From: JAHFJU01 sp964354865
GTDB taxonomy: Bacteria; Patescibacteriota; Gracilibacteria; UBA1369; UM-FILTER-53-11
NCBI GenBank assembly: GCA_964354865.1
Contig: CAYHBN010000005.1
Span: 1-37,547, forward strand
Direction of reading: 5' to 3'
DNA length: 37,547 nucleotides
Positions 7,659 through 15,792 of this stretch are shown piece after piece; the first letter of the stretch is position 1, and each line of letters starts with the position of its first letter. Both the position numbers and the translations under genes were made by a program. The notes under the pieces are model-generated. The model saw only the letters and a list, made by a program, of their open reading frames with translations, made no database searches and was not told the origin of the DNA.

Positions 7659-8423
7659 CTATTTTTGAACCTCAACAGCCGACTGCTCTTCTTTCGCTTT
7701 TTCTCCTTTTTCTGGAGCCGTGTAATAACCAAGTGCTCCCGCAGCAGCAAGTGCAGCAAGAAACAATGCAATCTGAGTTCGTGAAACCGTAACTGCACTC
7801 GTTAGAGAAGGACTATTTTCAGATGGAAGGGGTTGTATTTCTTGAGCTGCAGAAGGAGGAGTTACAACCGTGCGAGGGGGTGAGGGTAACCGGTCATGCC
7901 GTAGCGTGCCCTTCAGCTTTGGCTTTGTATGTACGTCAGCTAAATCTATCGCTACCGTTTCAGGGAGTGATTCATCATCTACTACTCGCACTGCTCTGTC
8001 TGCCAAATTTTCGATTTCGATAGCAACAGTTCCGCCAACACTGTCGTGAGATTCAGCCGGCATATGAGTTACCTCACGTACATGCACTCTATAACTTTCT
8101 CCAGCCTCAGGAGAATCTGGCGGCATACCAATATATCCACCGACGATACTCGTCACCTCTTTCATTACCTCGAGTGATGTAACCATGGCAAAGGTACGAG
8201 ATTGCCGTGAATCTGAAATAAAGAGCCAGTCGCCATCCTTGCTTCCAAAAATTCTAAAAGGAGTGTTAAGCCCAGTATCAGCTGCGTTCATAATCGTCAT
8301 CTGCCCATCTACATAAGAGATAGTGATAATCTTAGAGTTTGATGCCAACTCTAAACCGCGTTGCGCTGTTGCCTCTCGTTGCGCTGTGGGAGCATCGTTG
8401 AGATCTAAGACCTTGGTACTCAT
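7659..8423 (-). CDS. Hypothetical tail-anchored membrane protein
   Basis: 254 residues, not recognised. The first 150 residues look soluble and beta-rich, with no signal peptide. A Pro/Ser-rich linker (about 180-210, P-S-P-P-R-T-V-V-T-P-P) leads to a single hydrophobic segment near residues 218-235 (T-Q-I-A-L-F-L-A-A-L-A-A-A-G-A-L-G-Y-Y) and a charged Lys/Glu tail. The bulk probably faces the cytoplasm with a C-terminal anchor, although the reverse topology is possible. It has its own sigma-70-type promoter (8455-8482), a leader of about 25 bases and a terminator, so it is a one-gene unit. Confidence 0.72.
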   Translation of the reverse strand: MSTKVLDLNDAPTAQREATAQRGLELASNSKIITISYVDGQMTIMNAADTGLNTPFRIFGSKDGDWLFISDSRQSRTFAMVTSLEVMKEVTSIVGGYIGMPPDSPEAGESYRVHVREVTHMPAESHDSVGGTVAIEIENLADRAVRVVDDESLPETVAIDLADVHTKPKLKGTLRHDRLPSPPRTVVTPPSAAQEIQPLPSENSPSLTSAVTVSRTQIALFLAALAAAGALGYYTAPEKGEKAKEEQSAVEVQK

Positions 8424-8454
8424 AGTTTGAATAGGATGGGTATAAAAGATCGCT

Positions 8455-8482
8455 AATATAACCTATTTCACCATAAAGTCAA
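8455..8482 (-). promoter_or_regulatory. Promoter of the tail-anchored orphan
   Basis: On the minus strand TTGACT (8477-8482), a 16-base spacer and TATATT (8455-8460). The transcript should start near 8448, about 25 bases before the ATG. Confidence 0.7.
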
Positions 8483-8578
8483 GCGATATACGGATTCAAC
8501 CTGTTATTTGAGCCCTAACCGACGCTCGTCAACACAATTCGCAGGAGACCTGTCAGTAACCTGCTCAAAGTCAGTCTA

Positions 8579-8607
8579 TTGATATAGACAGTGTTTTTTG
8601 ATATAAT
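8579..8607 (+). promoter_or_regulatory. Promoter of the L,D-transpeptidase gene
   Basis: TTGATA (8579-8584), 17 bases, then a perfect TATAAT (8602-8607). The predicted leader is about 23 A-rich bases up to the ATG at 8637, with no Shine-Dalgarno site. Confidence 0.75.
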
Positions 8608-8636
8608 GATCTAATTTAAAAAATAAAAAAACTTAT

Positions 8637-9773
8637 ATGTCACCAGAATTACCAACAGACAAGAAGCCAGACTCGATTATTTCGACACATAAAGTGCTCT
8701 CTGCCCTTGTAGTAGCCATTTTTACGATCGGCGTTGTTGGGGTGACTACCACAACTTCACTTGCCGCTGAAAGTTTTCAAGCCAGCATAACTACTCTAAA
8801 CAGCACGCAAACAAAAAGAAAAGTATTAAATTATCTTATAAAAAAGTCTGCAGAACAAAAAACATCGGCAGACCCAGCCGTAATAAAATGCAGCGACGTC
8901 TCGTTTGACGCAAACATGTACAAAGGAGAATTCATCGCACGCTCGCTCGAATTTTCAGCGAAAAAAAATCAACAAGTAAAAGTGTCACTTTATTTGAAAA
9001 ATACAGGAACGACACCATGGCTCGGCGATTCGAGTGGATGCAGTGGCAAACCACTCATGAGACTTGGAACCGCAAAATTACAAGATCACAAAAGCGAACT
9101 CTACACACCACAAGACTTGGCATGGAAAGGCGCAAATCGCATTGCCATGAAAGAATCACGCGTTGAACCAAATGGAGTCGCAACATTTACCTTTGTCATG
9201 ACAGCCCCAAACACAGACGACATTTTGAAAGAATACCTACAACCTGTTGTTGAGGGGGTAAAATGGATGACTGAACCAGTATCAACACAAACGCTTCTGT
9301 TGAGAGTAGGAACAATGAACGAAGATCTTTTGAAAAAAGCGTTTTTACTTGGATTTGCAGGACGCGCATCGTCACTCGACACGAGCAAAGAAATTATGGT
9401 CGATGTAAACCTCACTTCGCAAAAAACTGTCATAAAATTAGGCGACACCGTATTGCGTGAGTATCTTGTTTCAACAGGTGCATACAATACACCGACTCCT
9501 CCAGGAAGATTTAAAATCATGCAAAAACAAACACTCCGAATTGGGGCAAAAGCTCCTCACTATCGAATGCCTCACTTTCAGTTACTGACTCCAAAGGGAG
9601 TTGGCTTTCACGCACTTCCCTATTTAGAAAATGACAAAGGATTATTCTGGGCAGAGGCACTCAACCACATTGGCCGCCGTGTTTCGCACGGCTGTGTACG
9701 CCTTCTACCTGAAGACGCCCAAGAGTTATTCGACATTACACAGGTAGGAACGCTCGTTGTGGCGCACTACTAA
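8637..9773 (+). CDS. L,D-transpeptidase (YkuD) with Ig-like domain
   Basis: 378 residues. A hydrophobic segment at about 20-43 anchors or exports the protein. A middle domain (about 80-225) has K-N-T-G-T-T-P-W, A-N-R-I-A-M and a closing E-Y-L-Q-P-V-V-E-G-V-K-W-M, which resembles the NBR1-type Ig-like (four-Trp) fold. The C-terminal YkuD catalytic domain contains P-T-P-P-G-R-F, G-F-H-A and S-H-G-C-V-R-L with the nucleophile Cys353. Such enzymes make 3-3 cross-links in peptidoglycan or attach proteins to it, outside the cytoplasmic membrane. The Ig-like part may position the enzyme on the wall (inference). The dsbA-like gene follows but has its own promoter. Confidence 0.92.
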   Translation: MSPELPTDKKPDSIISTHKVLSALVVAIFTIGVVGVTTTTSLAAESFQASITTLNSTQTKRKVLNYLIKKSAEQKTSADPAVIKCSDVSFDANMYKGEFIARSLEFSAKKNQQVKVSLYLKNTGTTPWLGDSSGCSGKPLMRLGTAKLQDHKSELYTPQDLAWKGANRIAMKESRVEPNGVATFTFVMTAPNTDDILKEYLQPVVEGVKWMTEPVSTQTLLLRVGTMNEDLLKKAFLLGFAGRASSLDTSKEIMVDVNLTSQKTVIKLGDTVLREYLVSTGAYNTPTPPGRFKIMQKQTLRIGAKAPHYRMPHFQLLTPKGVGFHALPYLENDKGLFWAEALNHIGRRVSHGCVRLLPEDAQELFDITQVGTLVVAHY

Positions 9774-9780
9774 AACAAAG

Positions 9781-9809
9781 TTGACTTTTTGCAAGCCCTG
9801 CCATACCAT
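9781..9809 (+). promoter_or_regulatory. Promoter of the DsbA-like gene
   Basis: TTGACT (9781-9786), 17 bases, TACCAT (9804-9809). The gene also has a purine-rich AAAGGA seven bases before its ATG, one of the few Shine-Dalgarno-like sites in the window. Confidence 0.65.
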
Positions 9810-9832
9810 AAGCCTCCTTAACAAAAGGACTT

Positions 9833-10513
9833 ATGAAGCGTTTTTTCTTACTTTCTCTCGTTGTACTTACTCTATCACTCGGCGCAATTACTCCCGTACA
9901 GGCCGTAACAGATAGCACAACTGCTCCAGCTCTCCGCCAGAACGAACACACCCTTGGCAAACCAAACGCGAAAATTACCTTTATGGTTTTTGACGATACC
10001 GAGTGCACCTTCTGTAAAGAGCTCCACAAAACACTCAAAATCCTACAAAAAAAGTACCCAAATGATCTTAAAATCGTATTTAGAAATTTTCCTATTACAA
10101 GCATTCACGAATTTGCATATAAAGAGGCCAAAGCACTCGAATGTGTCGATGTAATTAGTGGAAACGACGCGTATTTAAATCTTCTCGGCAGACTCTATAC
10201 CGATACAAACGAATCAAATCCTAATTTTTTATCACGACCGGGAATTGCAAAATATAACCGCCCTCGCCACATGCGTTGGTTAATGCGCCACTCACGAAAC
10301 ATAGGTGTATTGCGTACTCAGCTTTCTAAATGTGTCAGCAAAAATATTACAAAATCGAAAGTTGATGCAGATATTGAAGATGCTGTTCGTGCTGGTGTTG
10401 CAGGAACCCCTACCACATTCGTCTATTACGGAAAAAACTTTCAACTTAAAATTGAAGGAGCGCAGCCTCTGTCGGTTTTCGAAACCATTATTACAACATT
10501 GCTCACACAGTAG
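9833..10513 (+). CDS. DsbA-like exported thioredoxin-fold protein
   Basis: 226 residues with a clear signal peptide (M-K-R-F-F-L-L-S-L-V-V-L, cleavage likely after P-V-Q-A near residue 24). The thioredoxin fold carries C58-T-F-C61 and the cis-proline segment G-T-P-T-T-F-V. The long helical insert between them is typical of DsbA/BdbD/DsbG-type proteins (thioredoxin_4 group). It probably oxidises or isomerises disulfides in exported proteins; no partner such as DsbB or VKOR is in the window. The Cys-containing orphans at 31724 and 34082 could be substrates (inference). There is a good promoter and an AAAGGA site upstream. Confidence 0.9.
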   Translation: MKRFFLLSLVVLTLSLGAITPVQAVTDSTTAPALRQNEHTLGKPNAKITFMVFDDTECTFCKELHKTLKILQKKYPNDLKIVFRNFPITSIHEFAYKEAKALECVDVISGNDAYLNLLGRLYTDTNESNPNFLSRPGIAKYNRPRHMRWLMRHSRNIGVLRTQLSKCVSKNITKSKVDADIEDAVRAGVAGTPTTFVYYGKNFQLKIEGAQPLSVFETIITTLLTQ

Positions 10514-10536
10514 ATACTTGCTAGTATCTGCTCCAC

Positions 10537-12873
10537 GTGAATAATACGAACTCTTCTCAAGAACATCCTCTTTTACGAGGGCTTAATGAACGGCAGCAGC
10601 AAGCGGTTATTACAACCGAAGGCCCGGTGCTTGTTATCGCTGGAGCAGGCTCGGGAAAAACGCGTGCGCTTACTCATAGAGTGGCTTATTTAATGTCTGA
10701 ACTTGCCATACCTGGCGAGAATATTTTGGCGGTTACCTTTACGAATAAAGCAGCCCAAGAAATGCGCGATCGTATAACTAAGTTAGTTCCGGCGAATACC
10801 TTATCGGGAGGAGCGGCGCAGTTTGGAGGACCGTCGCAATTGCCAACAATCGGAACGTTTCACTCGGTGTGCGTACGACTCCTTAGAAAACATATTCACC
10901 TACTCAATTTTGAGAGCCAGTTCACGATTTACGACACCGCAGACCAGTTAATTTTGATGAAGCATTTATTAGAGGATTTAAAGATGAACGAAAAAGAGCT
11001 AAACCCAAAGGCGGTGCTTGCACATATTAGTAACGCGAAAAACAAGCTCATTACACCACGCGAATTCGAGGCACATTATGCCGATTCATACTTTGGAGAG
11101 AAAGTTGCACGACTCTATGGCCCGTACCAGGAACGGCTTCAGAAAAACAACGCCGTCGATTTTGACGATATTCTTAATCGAACAATTCAGTTATTTCAAG
11201 AACACCCCGAGGTTCTAAAATATTATCAAGAAAAATTTTACTACATTCACGTCGACGAGTACCAAGATACCAACCACGCGCAGTACATGATTACCGCGAT
11301 GCTGGCAAAAACGCACCGAAATTTATACGCGATCGGTGATCACGATCAGTCAATTTATAGTTGGCGTGGGGCAAACATTCAGAATATTTTGGATTTTGAA
11401 AAGGAGTATCCCGATGCGAAAATTATTACCCTCGATCAGAACTACCGTTCAACGCAGCAAATATTAAATGTGGCACAGGCGGTGATTGTGAAAAACAAGC
11501 AGAGAAAAGACAAAGCCTTGTGGACCGACAAAACAACAGGAGCTCTTACACGCCTATGCGTAGCCGAAAACGAGCGCCACGAGGGCGAAATCGTGGTACA
11601 AGAAATTATAAAAGAAGTGAAGCAACAAGAGGCACCGACCTACAAACAGTTTGTTATTTTGTATCGCACAAATGCACAATCTCGCTCACTCGAAGAGGTA
11701 TTTATGCGCAACGGCATTCCGTACAAAATTATTGGCGGCATTCGCTTTTATGAACGAAAAGAAATTAAAGATATTCTCGCGTATCTCAAACTTATTTCGA
11801 ATCCGTCTGACTCGGTGAGCTTAATGAGAATTATAAATACACCACAGCGATCAATAGGGCCAAAAACACTCGAAGTTCTGCAAGCACATGCCTTTGCACG
11901 CAACTGCACACTACTCGAAGCGATGCTCTACTGCGAAGAAATTCAAGACTTAAGTGACTCGAAAAAACTCGCTATCGTAAAATTTGCACGCATGATAAAT
12001 GGCTTACGTTCGCAGAATAGCGCCTCTCCTGCATCTGCGCTCATTAAATATGTTCTCGACGAAACAGGATACAAAATGTTTATCAATGACGGTACGGTAG
12101 AGGCAGAATCACGACTCGAAAACATCGCCGAGCTCGTGAGCGTTTCTGCAAAATATGACAAATTTCCACCTGGAGTTTCTCTTACCATTTTCTTAGAAGA
12201 AGTCGCACTCATTGCAGATTTAGACTCAATGGACGAACAAGATAACGCCGTAACGTTGATGACCGTGCACGCAGCAAAAGGATTGGAATTTCCGTGGGTA
12301 TTTATCTGCGGCCTCGAAGAAGGGCTTATGCCGCACAGCCGCGCACTGCTTTCGCCCGAAGAACTCGAAGAAGAACGACGATTATTTTACGTTGCAGCAA
12401 CGCGCGCCGAAGAAAGACTTTTCTTGCTCTACACAAAAAACCGCATGTTCTACGGCGACTGCAAAGAATCAATTCCCTCACAGTTCATCGCCGACATTCC
12501 TGAAAATCTTCTCGAAAAAGCCGAAGAGCAATATGGCTCACGCCGCTCTATGTTATTCGGCAATCTCGGCATGCGCCGAAATCAAGCTGGAGTAACCGGT
12601 TCAGCAAGTACAAGCGGCTTTGGCAACAGACAAATTCCGAGCGAATCATCTATTAATAAAACGGGATTTGCGACATCGAAACAAGTTGGCAATCTAGAAA
12701 CTCCCGCAGATGGCACACCATCATTCAGTGATGGCGACCGAGTTCATCATAAATTATTTGGTGACGGAATAATTGTTAATGCAACCGGAGGTGTCGTTAC
12801 CGTCGCCTTTAAAGATCCTAAAGTGGGTATAAAAAAACTGGCAACGTCGGTGGCTCCGCTCGAAAAAATATGA
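10537..12873 (+). CDS. UvrD/PcrA-type superfamily 1 DNA helicase
   Basis: 778 residues with a GTG start. Motifs in order: Q-motif L-N-E-R-Q-Q-Q-A-V (about 17-25), Walker A G-A-G-S-G-K-T-R, F-T-N-K-A-A-Q-E-M, G-T-F-H-S-V, D-E-Y-Q-D-T-N (motif II), Q-S-I-Y-S-W-R-G (motif III), L-D-Q-N-Y-R-S (motif IV), T-V-H-A-A-K-G-L-E-F (motif V) and V-A-A-T-R-A-E-E-R-L (motif VI). The C-terminal segment, about residues 731-778 (G-D-R-V-H-H-K-L-F-G-D-G), is the Tudor-like tail that in PcrA/UvrD binds RNA polymerase. The enzyme is a 3'-5' translocase for repair and replication-conflict resolution. Length and tail favour PcrA/UvrD over Rep. The TGA stop shows that UGA is a normal stop here. Confidence 0.95.
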   Translation: MNNTNSSQEHPLLRGLNERQQQAVITTEGPVLVIAGAGSGKTRALTHRVAYLMSELAIPGENILAVTFTNKAAQEMRDRITKLVPANTLSGGAAQFGGPSQLPTIGTFHSVCVRLLRKHIHLLNFESQFTIYDTADQLILMKHLLEDLKMNEKELNPKAVLAHISNAKNKLITPREFEAHYADSYFGEKVARLYGPYQERLQKNNAVDFDDILNRTIQLFQEHPEVLKYYQEKFYYIHVDEYQDTNHAQYMITAMLAKTHRNLYAIGDHDQSIYSWRGANIQNILDFEKEYPDAKIITLDQNYRSTQQILNVAQAVIVKNKQRKDKALWTDKTTGALTRLCVAENERHEGEIVVQEIIKEVKQQEAPTYKQFVILYRTNAQSRSLEEVFMRNGIPYKIIGGIRFYERKEIKDILAYLKLISNPSDSVSLMRIINTPQRSIGPKTLEVLQAHAFARNCTLLEAMLYCEEIQDLSDSKKLAIVKFARMINGLRSQNSASPASALIKYVLDETGYKMFINDGTVEAESRLENIAELVSVSAKYDKFPPGVSLTIFLEEVALIADLDSMDEQDNAVTLMTVHAAKGLEFPWVFICGLEEGLMPHSRALLSPEELEEERRLFYVAATRAEERLFLLYTKNRMFYGDCKESIPSQFIADIPENLLEKAEEQYGSRRSMLFGNLGMRRNQAGVTGSASTSGFGNRQIPSESSINKTGFATSKQVGNLETPADGTPSFSDGDRVHHKLFGDGIIVNATGGVVTVAFKDPKVGIKKLATSVAPLEKI

Positions 12874-12886
12874 TAGATTTGAGGCC

Positions 12887-14095
12887 ATGATTCACGAAAC
12901 AAAAAAACGGAGTTACGCGATTATTCCTGTACTGATTTTGACCTTTGCGATGGGCTTTTATGTAGCAAAAGCACTCCCCACAAATAGCACCTCGGGCACC
13001 AATATAGCTACTCAGCCTCAGGTTTCACTCTTTGCCTCGAAAATTAGCATTCCGTACATTGATGATGTCTATAAAATCCTTCAAGAAAAATACATCGACA
13101 CCGACAAAATAAAGTTAGAAGACATGCAAAATGCTGCACTTAAAGGATTCGTGCGTGGTATTGGAGACCCCTATACCGCCTACATGCCGCCGGAAGAATC
13201 GAAAGAATTTGAAATTGATTTAGAAGGTGAGCTTGAGGGAATTGGCGCCGTACTCGAACAAAAAAATGACGTGATTATGGTTGTTTCAGCGATAAAAGAC
13301 TCTCCTGCTAAAAAGGCGGGGCTAAAAAGTGGCGACGTTATTAGCAAAATAGATGGCGTAACAACGGCAAAAATATCGCTCATCGATGCTGTTAAAAAAA
13401 TCCGTGGTAAAAAAGGAACACAAGTATCGCTAACGCTCCTTCGAAAAGGAGAACCAAAGCCCGTAGAGGTGACGCTTGTACGTGATGCAATTCACATAGA
13501 TAGCATTGAGACCGAGGTCAAAGACAACATTTTTCACGTAACAATCAACCAATTCAACCAAACAACAAAAAAAGAATTCGATAACGTTGTACAAAAGGCG
13601 CTCCTCGAAAAACCTCGCGGCATGATTATTGATGTTCGTGGCAATGGCGGAGGATTCCTCGATACCTCGGTCGATATTATTGCCGAGTTTATGAAGAAAG
13701 ATACCATCATCTCACGCATAAAAGCTCGAGATCCAAAAAATAATGAAGAGATGAAGGCGGGTGCAGATGGACGACTCACCGACATTCCAGTCGTCGTATT
13801 AATCGACGGCGGTTCAGCATCTGCTTCAGAAATAGTTGCAGGCGCATTCCAAGATACAAAACGCGGCATACTTATTGGTGAAACAACATTTGGAAAGGGA
13901 TCAGTACAAGAACTTTCAAAAATCAGAAACGGCGGACTTATTAGAACAACGATCGCAAAATGGTATACCCCAAACGATCAAAATATTGATCAAACAGGCA
14001 TTAAACCAGACATCGAAATCAAATATACCGAAGCTGATTTTACGGCTAAAAAAGACCCGCAACTCGATGAGGCTTTTAAATATCTGAATAAATAG
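12887..14095 (+). CDS. C-terminal processing peptidase (CtpA, S41)
   Basis: 402 residues. The N-terminal hydrophobic segment (about 10-30) exports or anchors it. A helical region (55-100) has G-x-G-D-P-Y-T-A-Y-M, a PDZ domain (about 112-195) has S-P-A-K-K-A-G-L-K-S-G-D-V-I, and the S41 protease domain has I-D-V-R-G-N-G-G-G, the serine motif G-S-A-S-A-S-E-I (309-316) and the lysine in F-G-K-G-S-V-Q (Lys337). It cleaves near the C-termini of exported proteins. GAGG just before the ATG could serve as a close ribosome site. It starts 13 bases after the helicase gene, so the two probably form an operon. A large folded element follows its stop. Confidence 0.94.
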   Translation: MIHETKKRSYAIIPVLILTFAMGFYVAKALPTNSTSGTNIATQPQVSLFASKISIPYIDDVYKILQEKYIDTDKIKLEDMQNAALKGFVRGIGDPYTAYMPPEESKEFEIDLEGELEGIGAVLEQKNDVIMVVSAIKDSPAKKAGLKSGDVISKIDGVTTAKISLIDAVKKIRGKKGTQVSLTLLRKGEPKPVEVTLVRDAIHIDSIETEVKDNIFHVTINQFNQTTKKEFDNVVQKALLEKPRGMIIDVRGNGGGFLDTSVDIIAEFMKKDTIISRIKARDPKNNEEMKAGADGRLTDIPVVVLIDGGSASASEIVAGAFQDTKRGILIGETTFGKGSVQELSKIRNGGLIRTTIAKWYTPNDQNIDQTGIKPDIEIKYTEADFTAKKDPQLDEAFKYLNK

Positions 14096-14105
14096 TTACA
14101 GCTCA

Positions 14106-14262
14106 TTACACGAAACGAATGGGCCGCCGAGGCACGTGATTGGAACAAGGAGCGAAGCCCCCTCTCCACATGTGTCGAGGGGACGACCCGACTATAAGTC
14201 GGGTCTCTTCTTCCTTTTACTGTTCCAATCAGTACCATCGTCTGCCCATTCGTTTCGTGTAA
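14106..14262 (+). ncRNA. Multibranched inverted repeat 1, unidentified
   Basis: A perfect 19-bp outer stem joins TTACACGAAACGAATGGGC (14106-14124) with its complement at 14244-14262. After an internal loop comes a perfect 11-bp stem, TGATTGGAACA (14137-14147) with 14221-14231. Inside are two hairpins: CCCCTC/GAGGGG (14159-14164, 14177-14182) and GACCCGACT-ATA-AGTCGGGTC (14185-14205), followed by a T-rich stretch. It begins 10 bases after the ctpA stop, so it could stabilise or end the ctpA transcript. The two-step helix with branched head is far more than a terminator needs. No known RNA family is recognised; the strand of action is not certain. Confidence 0.75.
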
Positions 14263-14267
14263 CTATT

Positions 14268-14529
14268 CTTGAGTAGTTTTTGAATTATTAGAATTTGTAT
14301 GAAGGGCAGTTGGAACGGATGTATTTTGTCGACCAGTCTAGCCTACTAGTGCGCGGGATCATGTCGTAGCGACAGCGAAGATGGCCCGATTACTATCGGG
14401 CCAATCCCGCGCACGTGGAGAGGTCGTACATGTTAGACCTCTCCACAACGTAGGCTATGGTCGCAAAATACTCCGGCCCAACTCGCCCTTCGTACTCAAG
14501 AAAAGGATAATTCAAAAACATTACTCGAG
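14268..14529 (+). ncRNA. Multibranched inverted repeat 2, unidentified
   Basis: A long imperfect helix whose arms pair in register: 14268-14275 with 14522-14529 (one wobble), 14277-14288 with 14507-14518 (12 bp perfect), 14297-14307 with 14485-14495 (one wobble), then 14322-14346 with 14450-14470 (TATTTTG, CGACCA, TAGCCTAC blocks). The head holds GTGCGCGGGAT (14349-14359) with ATCCCGCGCAC (14404-14414), enclosing TGTCG-TAG-CGACA and GGCCCGAT-TACT-ATCGGGCC, and beside it GTGGAGAGGTC (14415-14425) with GACCTCTCCAC (14436-14446). It ends 33 bases before the MFS start, over the expected promoter region. It may be an RNA, a folded leader or an inverted-repeat mobile remnant. Confidence 0.75.
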
Positions 14530-14562
14530 TTTGCGAGCTGTTACGGGTACAATTGCGCCACA

Positions 14563-15792
14563 ATGAAAAAAGTCCTTGCGACACTGCTCTTCATCTCTTT
14601 TCTCGACATGCTCGGGATTGGGATTTTGATTCCGGTCATACCAATGCTGTTTACGAATCCTGAGTCACCATACTTCGTTGTACAGAATGCATTTTTCACT
14701 CAATACGCCTATGTAATGATGGGCGTACTTCTTGCAACGTATCCACTTGCGCAATTTTTCGCAGCACCAATTTTAGGCCAGCTATCAGACAAATTTGGGC
14801 GTAAAAGAATTTTGATTTTTTCTCAGGCAGGCAGCTCACTTGGCTATATTCTGTTTGCAACCGGAGTCATGTTTACGAGCCTTCCTATACTCTTTATTTC
14901 ACGCATTATCGACGGTTTCACGGGAGGCAACATTGCAGTCGCCCAAGCCGCAATCGCCGATATAACACCGCCACAAGCCCGCGCACGAACATTCGGCCTC
15001 ATGGGTGCGGTCTTCGGTCTTGGCTTTATCGTGGGGCCTTTTTTAGGAGGAATTTTATCGTCTCCACATATTGTGAGCTGGTTTAGCCCTGCAGTTCCTT
15101 TTTGGTTTGCCGCCATTCTCGCGGGCGTCAACACACTTCTTACTGCGCGCATACTCAAAGAAACACACCCCTCTCCACAAAAAGAGCTACACATTGATTT
15201 CGTAAAATCGGTTCACAATGTGGTAAAAGCGTTCAACTACGAGAAATTAAAATATTTATTTGTAACCTCTCTCTTTTTTCAGTCGGGATTTTCATTTTTC
15301 ACCGCATTTTTTAGCGTCTACGTAATTCACAAATTTAACTTTACTCAAACTGACCTCGGCAACTATTTTGGATACATCGGTTTGTGGATAATCTTCACGC
15401 AAGGAGTAGTGACTCCATGGCTCTCACGACGTGTCTCGGGAACAAAAATTTTGTCGTATACGATGTTCACCTGCGCACTGGGCATTGCATTACATTTTGC
15501 ACCAACCCAATCATGGCAACTACTCTTCGTTGTGCCCGTATTCGCACTTTCAAACGGACTCACACAGGCGAATTTAATGGCTCTCATAAGCCGACAAGCC
15601 GGCCCAACAATTCAAGGTGAGGTACTAGGAATAAACTCAAGCATGCAAGCGCTCGCAAATACTATCCCCCCACTCATCGCAGGATTTTTAGCCGAATCAT
15701 TTACACCCGCAGCGCCCATTGTCGTTGCCGTGGTAATTATGGCGCTTGCGGGTGTAACGTTTATTTTGAAACGACCATCACTCACTAATTGA
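14563..15792 (+). CDS. MFS drug transporter, TetA-like
   Basis: 409 residues, about 12 membrane segments in two bundles. The first loop has the MFS motif A, G-Q-L-S-D-K-F-G-R-K-R (about residues 68-80), and helix 4-5 carries F-G-L-M-G-A-V-F-G-L-G-F-I-V-G-P-F-L-G-G, the motif C typical of antiporters. The N-terminus (L-D-M-L-G-I-G-I-L-I-P-V-I-P) matches TetA/Bcr-type drug:proton antiporters. Substrate cannot be read from sequence. TACAAT nine bases before the ATG may be the -10, giving an almost leaderless mRNA beginning just past inverted repeat 2, which might affect its expression. Its last 8 bases overlap the convergent FN3 gene. Confidence 0.9.
   Translation: MKKVLATLLFISFLDMLGIGILIPVIPMLFTNPESPYFVVQNAFFTQYAYVMMGVLLATYPLAQFFAAPILGQLSDKFGRKRILIFSQAGSSLGYILFATGVMFTSLPILFISRIIDGFTGGNIAVAQAAIADITPPQARARTFGLMGAVFGLGFIVGPFLGGILSSPHIVSWFSPAVPFWFAAILAGVNTLLTARILKETHPSPQKELHIDFVKSVHNVVKAFNYEKLKYLFVTSLFFQSGFSFFTAFFSVYVIHKFNFTQTDLGNYFGYIGLWIIFTQGVVTPWLSRRVSGTKILSYTMFTCALGIALHFAPTQSWQLLFVVPVFALSNGLTQANLMALISRQAGPTIQGEVLGINSSMQALANTIPPLIAGFLAESFTPAAPIVVAVVIMALAGVTFILKRPSLTN

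Noticed and set aside
14106..14529. Folded region considered as tmRNA, RNase P RNA, 6S RNA or SRP RNA
   Set aside because: None of the diagnostic motifs of these RNAs was seen (for example a tRNA-Ala-like half with a tag frame, or the SRP GGAA/AGCAAGG loop).
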